Shown here: positions 54,470 through 64,000 of the stretch, piece by piece | How the letters are laid out: every line of letters begins with the position of its first letter | How positions within the stretch are numbered: the stretch's first letter is position 1 | DNA from: Phanerodontia chrysosporium | Lineage: Eukaryota > Basidiomycota > Agaricomycetes > Polyporales > Phanerochaetaceae | Assembly: GCA_001910725.1 (NCBI GenBank) | Contig: MJGA01000005.1 | Location: forward strand, 1,302,001-1,366,000 | Reading direction: 5' to 3' | Length of the DNA stretch: 64,000 nt | Made by a program: the position numbers and the translations under genes | The notes under the pieces: model-generated | Seen by the model: the letters and a program-made list of their open reading frames with translations, nothing else | What the model was told of the DNA's origin: nothing | Database searches by the model: none

Positions 54470-55787
54470 GGACACCAGCGTCCTGCCCACGCCTGCACGT
54501 GCAGGCGTGCTGTCTGGAGGAGGGACGCAATCTGCGTCTCTACCGCGACCTCCAGGGCAGCGTGTTCCCCGGAAGGCGAAGCCTTCGTCCGCCATTAACG
54601 CTTCCACGTACCGACCTCACGTCTGCGCCGAGGACCGCCTCGGCGCATGGACCAGTCCTTTCAGCCTTAGATTCCGTTCCGAACTCAACAACCAACTTTC
54701 TGCCGAAGCGAGCGTCACACTCACCCGGGCGATGCTCTCCTCACTCGAACCGGGCACGAGAAAGAACTACGGTGCCGGCCTGCTGCGGTTCACGCAGTTC
54801 TGCGATCGCCACGACGTCGATGAAGACGCTCGCATGCCGGCCTCCGATGCGCTTTTGGCCGCGTTCATCGCGCGGTGGCTGGGTGCGGTCAGCCGATCCA
54901 CGATAGACACGTGGATAGCCGGGCTAACCTTCTGGCACGCCCTCAATGGAGCCCCGTGGAACGGCGGCCGTATGCTGCGCGCCGTCTGCAAGGCGGCGCT
55001 GAAACGTCAGCCAGCGCCGAAGGACAAGCGTCCGCCAGTGACTATCCAGCACATGTATGCCCTTCGGGAGGGCCTCGACTTGACATCGTCGCTCGACTCC
55101 TCCGTGTACGGGTCGGCGTGTGCGGCCTTTTGGGGCGCCCGGCGGTATGTGCCCGTGCTGCAGCCCTCGCTGCACTTACTAACCCCCTCGGGTAGCCTTT
55201 GCGAGCTAATGCCGCCGACGCCGACCGCTTTTGACCCCTCTAGGCATGTCGCCAAGGGCGCCGACCTGAAGTACAAGACACTGCCGGCTTGCGGCGAATT
55301 TGCAACTCTGCCGATACCATTCACGAAGACTACAACGACCCGGGGAGCGCTCCTGACCTTCCCGGCCGTGGAAGACCACACTGCGCCCGTGCCAGCGATC
55401 AAGCACCACCGGCAGGTGAACGCCTCCGTTCCGGACGACGCCCCGTTCTTCGCGTATGCGACGAACGAAGATCCACGCGGCTGGGCACCCATGAACCGAG
55501 AATGGTTCATGGCACGTTGCAACGAAGTGTGGGCAGCGGCGGGCTTGCAGACCCTCACGGGGCACTCGTTCCGTATAGGGGGGGCCACGGAACTCCTCCT
55601 GCGTGGCGTCCCGCCGGAGATTGTGCAGGTGCTTGGCGGCTGGAAGTCGCAAGCCTTCTTAGAGTACTGGCGTAGCATAGACGATATCCTCCCCCTATTC
55701 ATTTCCAACTCCTTTACGGCTTCCCGTTTGCAGCTTCTTCGGGACTCTATGACGCGCTACGAGGCGCGGTTTCGCTCGCATTCTTGA
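54462..55787 (+). CDS. Tyrosine recombinase of the retroelement, with an intron
   Basis: Start ATG at 54462 overlaps the RT-RNase H stop by eight bases. 424 residues after removing intron 55145-55195 (51 nt: GTATGT, TTACTAAC, GGGTAG). That intron has no stop and is a multiple of three, so the ORF reads through it, but only the spliced form gives the conserved FWGARRLCELMPP box. The N-terminal SAM-like DNA-binding region is LEPGTRKNYGAGLLRFTQFCDRH. Catalytic residues: Arg in ARRLCEL, His and Arg in GHSFRIGGATELL, Trp in the GGWKS box at the position of the third His (Trp is also found there in some relatives), and Tyr in LEYWR. It would integrate circular element DNA by recombination. Confidence 0.88.
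   Translation: MPRDTSVLPTPARAGVLSGGGTQSASLPRPPGQRVPRKAKPSSAINASTYRPHVCAEDRLGAWTSPFSLRFRSELNNQLSAEASVTLTRAMLSSLEPGTRKNYGAGLLRFTQFCDRHDVDEDARMPASDALLAAFIARWLGAVSRSTIDTWIAGLTFWHALNGAPWNGGRMLRAVCKAALKRQPAPKDKRPPVTIQHMYALREGLDLTSSLDSSVYGSACAAFWGARRYVPVLQPSLHLLTPSGSLCELMPPTPTAFDPSRHVAKGADLKYKTLPACGEFATLPIPFTKTTTTRGALLTFPAVEDHTAPVPAIKHHRQVNASVPDDAPFFAYATNEDPRGWAPMNREWFMARCNEVWAAAGLQTLTGHSFRIGGATELLLRGVPPEIVQVLGGWKSQAFLEYWRSIDDILPLFISNSFTASRLQLLRDSMTRYEARFRSHS
55145..55195 (+). other. 51-nt intron in the recombinase gene
   Basis: GTATGT donor, CTAAC branch point 17 nt before a TAG acceptor. Splicing it out restores the recombinase box I spacing. No stop codon lies within it. Confidence 0.8.
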
Positions 55788-55968
55788 CGGCACACACGGA
55801 CTGCGTTTTCTCTCTCTCGGTGGTAGTTTTGCACATGACTGCTTCGGTATTCTACATGCCTGGTTGGTAACTAATCGTATGTACACTGGCCTCCCTTCAC
55901 CTTGCGTGCCCGTCAACCTTGGTGCCGGATTGGCGGCTGGAGTCTCGCGGCGCCCGTGGTGGTGTAGC

Positions 55969-56208
55969 CGTGAGTCGACGCTGGCGTCGACGTCGACTTG
56001 GGCGTTGACTCACGACTGTGGTGGCTCCGCTTGTGGTGGTGAGTCGTTTCGGCAACGCCCCGCCAGCGTATCACGCTCGAGCGGTATTTCGGCCTGTTGA
56101 AAGCCGCTCGATTGTCGGCCTCCGCGGAAACGTCGGTGGGGACGCCCCCCGCCGCCCCGCGCGCGTCCCATACACGGCTAGGGCGCGCATCGGCCCCGAC
56201 AATCGAGC
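55969..56208. repeat. Inverted repeats downstream of the recombinase gene
   Basis: CGTGAGTC (55969-55976) pairs with GACTCACG (56007-56014). Farther on, GCTCGATTGTCGG (56106-56118) pairs with CCGACAATCGAGC (56196-56208), a perfect 13-bp inverted repeat spaced by 77 bp. They may belong to the 3' terminus of the retroelement. Confidence 0.6.
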
Positions 56209-56810
56209 CGCACCCTCTCGCGGGCAGCCGCCGCAGTTCGCGAGCTGGCCCCCGGCCGAAATCCGCCTCCCGGCACTAAAGGACTGAGATTAAGCATGCT
56301 AATGCGAAAGGAAAGTTAGAATAACAGCCCTACTCACCTGCGCTGCGACTCCCCGCCATCAAAGAAATATCGCTTACCTGATACAGGAGGAGCAGCGCAT
56401 TTCCCGGCACCAAGAGCAAAGCTCCGAGCTTAGGAAGCGCGTGTATGTGCGGAGGCAGGGCAGAGCGGTTACTCACATGTATTACGAGGCTGTGATCGGC
56501 CCGACCACATCGATCGCTCAAGTTGAAGGATGGTTGTAGGGTGCTCGAGCGGTGTTAGGCAGATCATATCTTTGCGAACTGAAGAATTGGACGATAGAGC
56601 TGATTGTGTATCGAGGGATTGGAGCAAGAATGGCACATGGTATTATTTCGCACAAGTCGAATACCATGAGATTTGAACATATATGTAAATGAGTTATTTA
56701 ATTTGGCAGCGACAATAATGTATACGTGTATATCGAGCAGAATGCGCACAGATACCATACCCTCAATCAAAGTATCCAATCAAGAAAGAATTATGTACTG
56801 TCCAAAGGAC
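56209..56810. other. Intergenic, no gene recognised
   Basis: Mostly AT-rich from 56280. A 63-codon minus frame (56330-56521) has no start context or homology that I can name. The right part is the 3' flank of the secreted-protein gene. Confidence 0.45.
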
Positions 56811-57739
56811 TCAGTTGAATCCGGTAAACGAAGAGAAACCAGAGAAATTCCCGCCAGACCCTCCTCGTGCAGCGCCAGATGTGCTGGTGCCGCCCGTACC
56901 GCCAACGCTGGATCCACCACCATTCGTGATCGTACCGGCAGAATTCGTAACACCCCCACCGCGAGATGTGCCAGAGTTTCCGGTGCGTGCACTGCCGCCT
57001 GTTCCACTAAAGCTTGCTGATCCGCCGAAAGCGTTACCGGACGTGGTCGTGCCACCAGTGCCCCCGTTCGCTGCCAGAAAGGTTAGCACGTCTGCCAAAT
57101 TCAGACACTGAACGCTTACAAGATGCACCGGTGTTTGAAACGGCTCCCAATCCGTTGCCCAAATTGGTGACCGATCCACCGCTCACGGAACCTGAGTTGC
57201 CCGTACGTGCACTTCCACCGTCTGCGCGACTGGTGATAGAGCGTGCGTCGCCACCAACGGCGGTGCCAGAGGTACTCGATCCGCCGTTGCCTGCGCGGTT
57301 GGCGCCGCCGGTGTTTGCAATAGATGAGCCGGTGTTGAAGATGCTGCCACCATTGGCGTTGCCTGCATTGCCTGTCCCCGCGTCGCCACCCGGATCGGCT
57401 ACTGCGGGCAAAGTAACCGATATTCCGCCGTTGCCACCGACGCCTGGAAGGAAGTTAGAGGACAACTAGCAGAATAGGCTGCGTTGGAGACTGACCGGTG
57501 CCATCATTCACCAGTGGACTGCCGTTGCGGAAGACGGATCCTCCATCCGCATTGCCGGCGTTATTCGTGAAAGCATCCGGACTCCGATTGCGACTGTTTG
57601 CACCAGCAGCGCGCTGGCCCGCCGCGGCTTTCGCTGCTGCAATGCGAGCAGCAGCCACAGAAGAGACGGGTACTGGACTCGCGAGCGCAGTGCCAGCAAG
57701 TGTGAGTACTGCTGCGGCGGTGAAAAACGTGGTGCGCAT
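56811..57739 (-). CDS. Secreted Gly/Asn/Ser-rich protein
   Basis: Three exons: 57496-57739, 57120-57443, 56811-57070. Introns are 52 and 49 nt with CTAAC branch points and consistent phases; total 276 codons including stop. A clear signal peptide (MRTTFFTAAAVLTLAGTALA, then SPVP) is followed by an Ala-rich segment. The rest is repetitive, built from motifs such as NAGNADGGS, NTGGANRAGNGGSS, GGSARTGNSG (twice) and GGTGGTSTSG. Aromatic and charged residues are scarce, so the mature protein is likely disordered or forms a beta-rich extended wall or matrix material. A TATA box lies 70 nt upstream. The family is unknown to me; similar Gly/Asn-rich secreted proteins are common in Agaricomycetes. 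Confidence 0.82.
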
Positions 57740-57807
57740 ATTGAAGGTTGGTTGAGCGAAAGGAGAGCGGGTGAAGTTGAGTAGGGCTCATAGGCATCCG
57801 TGAGGCC

Positions 57808-57815
57808 TATTTATA
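57808..57815 (-). promoter_or_regulatory. TATA box of the secreted-protein gene
   Basis: TATAAATA on the minus strand, 69 nt before the ATG at 57739. The strong box fits an inducible or highly expressed gene. Confidence 0.75.
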
Positions 57816-58750
57816 CCTTACCGGGGCAGCTACGTCTGTAATGGCGAGTTCCATGGCTTAGCGTTGCATTCCTCGAGCCCTCCAAGCGACGCGGAAGGCC
57901 AGATACGGGCGTTCCCAAGGACGGATTTCCGGCTGTGATCGTGTGGCAATCGATCGTGCGGGAGCACCTTGCAGCGCTAACAGAACTTGACGGACAGGCT
58001 GGTCTGTGGCTGAGGCTTGACTTTGTAGCCCAAGTGCAAGCCTTGCATGCAGTAAAGGTAGAACTATGTGAGTTTAACTGGCAAGACTCGGAGAAAATAT
58101 CTGCTCACCGGCTAAGAGGCCTTCTTTCAAGTAAGAGCCCACAATAAGGTTGATGATACATTCTTGATGCTACCTTTGGGCAGCGCCTTTGCGTTGCGAG
58201 AGGATCAAGGCCCATAGTGACGCCGTTGACCGCACAAACTGGCGATGAGCCGCGGAATAATCGAGAAAAAAGTGGGGGTGCGGAATCACTAACATGGCTC
58301 AATGCAGCGACAGGCACTCTGAGGCTACATGCAGGACATCCGAGATCAACGACGGAATGACCCTGAAGATCCTGTGCAAAAATGATACTGACAAGGTTGG
58401 AATGTCATCGAGGATTTGGCCCCACCTGGGTTCAAAGCGTCCCGGCGGCGCTGAGGCGATGTTCTTCCGCGGCCTTGCACTCACAGCGTTTGCGTTAATT
58501 TCAAAGTGAAGATGTCGGTCAGGAGGGCAAGTAGTTGCGGAAGAGAAAACAATATTTGCGAGCTCTGACGCAGTTGTTTGATTGTGTTAGGATCCCAAGC
58601 CTTCGCATGCCAATTATGGTCACCCGCTGATAGACGGACCGCGCGGCCCGGGTTGTTGAACATTGCGCGCTTTGGGCGCGTCCCACTCTTTCGCTGCGAC
58701 ACGCTTGAGCCCGGTGCTCGTCCACTCTTTTCGCCGACTTGTGCGCCGCC
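57816..58750. other. Intergenic, nothing recognised
   Basis: No ORF above 75 codons with protein-like character, and no tRNA that I can fold by eye. The left part is the upstream region of the secreted-protein gene. The right part is the promoter side of the next gene. Confidence 0.5.
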
Positions 58751-60780
58751 ATGGCCCCGCCAACATCCACTCCTAGCGACACCTCTAGTGACACTCCTAC
58801 TCCTGCAGCCACCCTGGGCATCCAGATTGTCATCGCAGTCACCCTGCCGCTCGTCTTCCTGTCTCTCCTAGTCCTCAAGGCCGTCGTGTTCTACCGCAAA
58901 CGCGCTCAAAGAGTGAAGGCTTCCGGCGTGCAGAGCGTCTTGAGCGTTGGCGTGACAGTCGATGTTGCGAAAGTTGTCGACTTGCCGTACGAAACAAAGG
59001 ATCAAGCTTGTCGTGGATGGAGCCGCGGACATGCGAGACGAGCTACGGTTGCTTATGCTGCGACGCTCTCCTCATTCAGTTCGCACTCGTGTCGCTCTTC
59101 TACGAGCTCAGGAAAGCTACATGATGGTGAAATGACTCCAACACCTTGCGCATCTGAGAGCCCCTTGCCGCTTACTGCCCTTCCACGCGTTCCTCTTGGA
59201 TCCTACTTCAAGACCTACCCCAGTTCCACGAGTGCTCTCATCCGCCCTCGCATTTTTCCTTTGGGCTCTGCTTTCTCCGCCATGGATGTCGACGGCTTGA
59301 CGGAGTCCACTGTCCGCTTTCCACGACTGCCGCCAACACTGGATAACGACCCTTCAAATCTGTCTGGGTATCCTACCATTCCGTCAATACCATCGACTTC
59401 TGGGCCACCTACGTCTTGTAATATTGGGACAACCTCTGACGACCTTGGCGAACCACGAAACCAAACCGCGGACTAGATGTCTCTCATCCTGGCAGTGACG
59501 ACTCATTGGGTACACTTGTAGACTCTTTGCCCCGCCATCTGGAAGAAGATAAGCATGATCACGTTGATGCCTCTTGTGGTTTAAATAATCTGGAGAAGCG
59601 ATCCTCCGTCATTGCCGACAGGCCTTCAACCCCTAACGCACAACTAGACGAGTCGTCTCCGATTGTCAGAAGGCCCATCTCTTCGTACAGCCGCTTGTTG
59701 CTATGTCCTTATCACCCTTAAGGACTAGCATTAGTCCAGCTGCGTTGTCTTCGACGCTGCCTGGCGAGGATCCTGGCTTGGAAGCGGTGAGCTCCTGGGA
59801 CTGGCGCGTACATATATGTACAGTGAGCTGATTAGTCTGTCCGAAAGCAGCGAGGGTCTCCAGGTCTTGATGCGTTCGTTACGACCGCATCGCCACTATT
59901 GGACGAATCCCCTCCAGACTCTCCTCAGACCGTTGTGTCTGTTAGGACGTGTAGACGGCCACGACACGAGAGTCGGGACCTGAGCACCGTTACAGATGGT
60001 GACGTGATTGAATGCAAATACCCAGGACGTGTAAGTCTCTTTCTTATGCAAATGTTGTCCATGTCACTGACTCAGCGTTTCAGGTGCTACAGCCATTGTT
60101 CGAGAACTCGGTTTCATTCGATTGCTCTCAGATGGTTCGTTTTCACAGTACTTTCTTCTTAGCATTATCTTCATTGTATGCCCCAGGACTTTGCGCACCT
60201 GAGTATAGCGTCCCTGCGGTCTGCATTTACTCTATCTCGGTCTGCTCCGACCCAGTTCTCTTTAGCGTCTCTGAGCCGGCCTCCATCGTCTGAAGCAACA
60301 CCTTCGACAGAACATCCATAGCCCTCGATAATGCATCGCCTGCACATACTCTACCCAAGGTCGCGCTCCCGTCGCCAGTAGCATCTTTCCACGTTTCCTT
60401 GTCACCCTCCATATCGGCAGATATCGCCACAGCATACTCTCCATCGCTCTTAGGCTCGCCCTTTCAGCGGCCTCGCGCCCCACGCCAGGATCTGTCGACA
60501 GTCGCCTCTTCTCGTATCGCTATCCGCAGGACGCTGACCCTGACGGCCCGAACACCGCACAGTGTTCTTAGCACCCCTAACTTACGAACGGTCGTCATCG
60601 CGCCTGTCTGCGAGCTACAGCTACGAGAGCTTCTCCCGTTCACCGTCGTCGCCATACTCGAGACCTCGCGCGCCAACTCCTGGGTCTACTGCCAGCATTA
60701 GCCCGCGCCCCGACATAGAAGATACCCCGCAGCTCTTGCCACCTTTGAATTTAGACGTCATTCCCCCTCTGTCCCTGTGA
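58751..60780 (+). CDS. Single-pass membrane protein, Ser/Pro-rich, frame broken
   Basis: Starts MAPPTSTPSDTSSDTPTP. One membrane span follows (GIQIVIAVTLPLVFLSLLVLKAVVF) and then YRKRAQR, so the N-terminus is likely outside and a long Ser/Pro-rich tail is in the cytosol. The first frame stops at 59476. The neighbouring frame continues protein-like (DVSHPGSDDSLGTLVDSLPRHLEED), as if one base were missing near 59473, and a second shift is likely near 59700. Downstream coding-looking pieces include LLDESPPDSPQTVVSVRTCRRPRHE and, at the end, SYESFSRSPSSPYSRPRAPTPGS up to the stop at 60780. At least one intron near 60030-60085 is probable. Family unknown. The exon structure after 59476 is tentative. 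Confidence 0.5.
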
Positions 60781-61175
60781 TGAAATAATTTACATCGTTG
60801 TAATCGCTGTTGCGCAATGAGTGCACAATGAGTCGGTGTGAAGTCGAATAGTGTGTGAAAACACAACATCACGCGCATCGGCCGAGTAACCGCTTGCATC
60901 CTTTCAATGTTCAACGTTCAACGTTTCAACTCTCATCTGCTCTCACTGCACCTTACTGCACTTGACTTTTTCACGTCGTTTGTTCACCGGAAGCAGAGAA
61001 GAGAAATGACGGAAGAATATCGGACCGGCTGACTACAAGAACATGGTGGAGGGGTCATGTACGCGGGCGTCGACGGTCCGGACGGAGAGACGACCTGACT
61101 CTCCCATACATACATAAGCCCCGACGGCAGCGATGACGAGAACAAAGGAACAATATCTACACTACGCCAGCCAGC

Positions 61176-63353
61176 ATGTGGTCTCCGCCTTCGCCATTCG
61201 CGTCCAACCCGCTGCAGACACGCGCGGAGCTCGCGCAGTTCCTGACGGAGCTGCTCGACCCGCTCGCCGCGCACACGTCGCCCGGCGGCGCGCGTGTACA
61301 CCTCGGCTTCACGGGCACGCATTTCGACGAGATGGCCGCGCACCTCGAGGGGTTCTCGCGCCCGCTATGGGGCCTCGCCGCGCTGCTCGCGGGTGGGGGC
61401 GCATATGCGGGCGTCGCGCGCTGGGTTCGCGGCTTCGAGAGCGGGACGGACCCGGCGCACGCCGAGTTCTGGGGCGCGATGCGCGACCGCGACCAGCGCA
61501 TGGTCGAGTGCAGCGCGGTCGGCTTCTGTCTCGCGGTTGCGAAGGAGCACGTCTGGGACCCGCTCAGCGACGCCGGCAAGCGCAACCTCGAGCGCTGGCT
61601 CGGCGGCATGAACGACAAGCAGATGCCGAACACGAACTGGCTGTGGTTCCGCGTGTTCTCAAATTTGGTCTTAGCAGGGTCGGCTCGTCCTACTTTTCTG
61701 CAGAGCGGCTGAAGGCGGACATGGAGCACCTGGACACGTTCTACATTGGAGATGGCTGGTCCAGAGACGGCCCCGAGGGAGTCCTTCAACTTGGTGCGTG
61801 AGATGCATTGCATATGACCGAGTGTGCCTTTCTGACCATTTACAGACTATTACTCTTCGTCTTTTGCGATCCAGTTCGCCCAGCTCATCTATAGCAAATT
61901 GGCATGGAACGAAGATCGCCAGCGGTGCGAAAATTACAGAGAGCGAGCCAGGCTCTTCGCCAAAGATTTTGTTTGGTACTTTGATCCAGAAGGTATGATC
62001 CCATGTCACAGGTTAGGGAACGGGCTTGCTCACGCTATTGCCTCCGCAAGGGCGTGCTGTCCCTTTTGGTCGTTCTCTCACCTATCGTTTTGCCATGTCT
62101 TCATTTTGGGGTGCATGCGCGTTTGCGGACCTTGACCTGCCTGCGCCTCTCACATGGGGCGTAGTCAAAGGACTGCAACTTCGTAACCTTCGCTGGTGGG
62201 CGAAGCAAGCAGGCGCATACAACGTAGACGGCACACTCACGATTGGATATGTCTACCCCAACATGGCCATGACTGAAAACTACAACTCTCCCGGCTCACC
62301 CTACTGGTGCTGCAAATCCTTCATCACCCTTGCTCTGCCCGAGTCACACCCTTTCTGGGTTGCACAGGAGGAGCCCTACCCTCTTGACGCGCTCAACGCG
62401 CTCACGAAGCCCCTGCACAAGCCCTTCCATATCGCCACGCACTCAGCCACGTCCTCTACAGCGCCGAAGCACTCGTACATCCTGTCAAGCGGCAGCGCTG
62501 CTCGTACGCAGTGAAGAACTCCGCAGCCAAGTACGGCAAATTCGCATACTCGACCGCCTTCGGGTACAGCGTCGCGGTGTCGAACGGGCTCGGCGGGCCG
62601 GGGCTCGAGGAGGTCGGCGCGGACAGCGTGCTCGCGCTGCGGGACCTCGAGCACGCCGTGCTCGGCGGCGGGAACGCGGACGTCGGCGCGGCAGGTGCAG
62701 CAGGGGCCGCGGACATCGACCTCGAGGACGAGGGCTGGCGCTGCCGGCGGCGCGTGGACGACGCGCGCCTCGAGGAGGGCGCGGCAGGAGCGGTTCTCCG
62801 CGGGATTTGGCGGCCGTACCCCGGCGTCGAGATCGAGACGTGGCTCGTCCCGCCTGCGCCCGCCGCGCCGCTGTGGCACCTCCGCGTGCACCGCATCCGC
62901 AGCACGCGCCGGCTCGCCGCGGCAGAGGGCGGCTGGGCAGGCGATGGCCAGCGCGCGGACGGACGCCACCTCGATGCAGCGGCAGATGTCGGCGCGCTCG
63001 TGGCGCAGCGTGCGACGGAGACGCGCGGGTACGGCACGCTAGAGCGCGGCGCGGAGGTGCTCGCGGTGTCGAAGAGCGGCGCGAGCGGCATCGTGGATCT
63101 CTCGCCGGCGGGCGCGCCCCGCGGACTGGCAGGGCGCTGCGCACGGACGCGAACACGAGCCTGATGTTCCCCCGCGCGGTTGTGCCACGCTCGTCGCGGA
63201 GCTAGCGCCGACAGAGGGGCGCGACGTGTGGTGGGTCACGGCTGTCTTTGGCGTGCCTGCACGCCAGGGGAGGAGGGACCGCCGGAAGACTGGGAGGTCG
63301 AGTGGGCGAAGAGGCCGGTTCTACCGGAGGAGATTGCAAGGTTAATGAAGTGA
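61176..63353 (+). CDS. DUF2264 domain protein
   Basis: Recognised from the DUF2264 pattern: [141 protein letters not shown] and [17 protein letters not shown]. The molecular function is not established; the fold is thought to resemble an alpha/alpha barrel. Exons 61176-61793, 61846-61992, 62051-63353. The frame needs one extra base at each of five places (about 61667, 62493, 63130, 63186, 63269), after which the length is 2073 nt, 691 codons, typical of the family. Every shift is a single missing base; no in-frame stops or missense oddities stand out. Confidence 0.85.
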
Positions 63354-63642
63354 GCATACGCCGTAATTCCAAAATACAAGAAGCAGTAGTATACGTTGTG
63401 GATTGTACATCTACAGAGCTGGTATTACAACACTAAGCACGGATTTCAATATGTATTTCAATTATGGAGATGCAACGGGATACGCACCATTTCGTCCAAT
63501 GGCGAGATCGGGGAGCATACTGTTGTATCGACGGCCAACCTCGCTGTGCTCACAACGCCTTGTTGAAAGACAGTGTAGTCTGTGCTGCAGCCGTCCACAA
63601 AGCCACGCGAAGGCGTGGTCAAACCACAGGTCTTCTCGCTCC

Positions 63643-64000
63643 TCATATGTGATACCACCCAGGCACCTCGAGTACTACGCGACGCTGGGTTGAGCATATG
63701 CATAGATGATATGCCTGTGCACGTACCTTGTCGTACACATCCCAACGCACGCTCTCCCAACCCTCGATACCGTGCGCCTCGATGACGGCGATCAGGGCCG
63801 CGAAGAGCTCCTCAAGGAAGCGGTCGCTCCAGAAGTAGGTCGTATCTCCGGTGAACCCGTCCTGCCGCGAGTCCATATCGCGATCGTCAGGGTGCTTTGG
63901 CGCACGCTCGAGCACGGCGCGGAGGCGGTCGACAGCAGGCGACGACGGATGGGGTGCGTCCGGGCGCGGCGGGTACCGTGAGGCGAGCGTCGCGAGCGCG
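63643..64000 (-). CDS. 3' end of an unidentified gene (runs off the window)
   Basis: The frame is open from the right edge to the stop at 63643. The exon ends at 63735 with DKG-type junction GACAAG then GTACGT. A 42-nt in-frame intron-like tract follows, ending CCCAG, then RRVVLEVPGWYHI. Readable protein: GDTTYFWSDRFLEELFAALIAVIEAHGIEGWESVRWDVYDK. I do not recognise the family. The N-terminus lies beyond 64000. Confidence 0.55.
   Translation of the reverse strand, partial: ALATLASRYPPRPDAPHPSSPAVDRLRAVLERAPKHPDDRDMDSRQDGFTGDTTYFWSDRFLEELFAALIAVIEAHGIEGWESVRWDVYDKVRAQAYHLCICSTQRRVVLEVPGWYHI

Larger units (their letters stand above)
47526..55787 (+). mobile_element. Tyrosine-recombinase (DIRS/Ngaro-like) retroelement
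   Basis: Three genes in order on one strand: a gag-like zinc-knuckle ORF, RT-RNase H, and a tyrosine recombinase. No integrase or protease is present. This gene set defines the DIRS/Ngaro order, which integrates by recombinase and leaves no target duplication. Coordinates given are those of the ORFs. True ends are not resolved. Palindromic sequence lies just outside both ends (47336-47462 and 55969-56208). Two introns are present, and a 3.4 kb gag-only LTR element is inserted in the first. I did not find split direct repeats by eye. Confidence 0.85.

Noticed and set aside
58299..58509. Tract with a T-loop-like GGTTCAAAGC, considered as a tRNA
   Set aside because: No matching acceptor, D or anticodon arms could be found around it.

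Overview
This is nuclear DNA of a filamentous basidiomycete, probably an Agaricomycete (polypore-like). The evidence is many 47-60 nt introns with GT..AG ends and CTAAC-type branch points, a GC-rich coding style, an SMC3 and a TAPT1/EMP65 gene of fungal type, a PalI/SUR7-type gene, and a mixture of Ty3/gypsy, Tad-like LINE and tyrosine-recombinase retroelements. I see no bacterial operons, CRISPR arrays, rRNA or tRNA genes.

Positions 1248-33488 are a three-layer transposon nest. An 8.3 kb LINE on the minus strand (ORF1 33258-30433; ORF2 30400-26499, continued at 2595-1453; A30 tail at 1277-1248; 13-bp target duplication at 1235 and 33489) was hit in its RNase H domain by a giant Ty3/gypsy element A (2600-26498, 16.2 kb of its own DNA, 4-bp target duplication ACGG). 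Element A was hit in its integrase by a 7.7 kb chromodomain gypsy element B on the minus strand (16664-24366, identical 694-bp LTRs, 5-bp duplication GTTGG). Removing B in silico rejoins A's integrase in frame, and removing A rejoins the LINE ORF2 in frame, so each host element was apparently intact when hit. Element A carries about 5 kb of unrecognised, GC-richer coding sequence between gag-protease and reverse transcriptase, a six-fold hairpin array in its LTR leader, and an internal copy of its own 3'-terminal motif. Element B carries an extra ORF before gag and a primer site complementary to its own predicted RNA 5' end.

Positions 34-47 kb are a host gene island: SMC3 (-), a divergent TAPT1/EMP65-family gene (+), a Pro/Ser/Arg-rich unknown (-), a PalI/SUR7-like four-pass membrane protein (+) and a multi-pass membrane protein (-).

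Positions 47.3-56.3 kb hold a tyrosine-recombinase (DIRS/Ngaro-like) retroelement with gag-like, RT-RNase H and recombinase genes. The last two are interrupted by spliceosomal-type introns. A 3.4 kb gag-only LTR element (49832-53268) sits inside the RT intron. Palindromic sequence flanks the ORFs on both sides.

Positions 56.8-64 kb return to host genes: a secreted Gly/Asn/Ser-rich protein (-), a single-pass membrane protein (+), a DUF2264 protein (+) and the 3' end of an unidentified gene (-).

A recurrent quality signal runs through the window. At least eleven coding frames are broken by exactly one missing base, mostly at short G/C runs, while the protein readings are otherwise intact. Coordinates and product calls below allow for this. 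The missing bases could be assembly errors or real decay.
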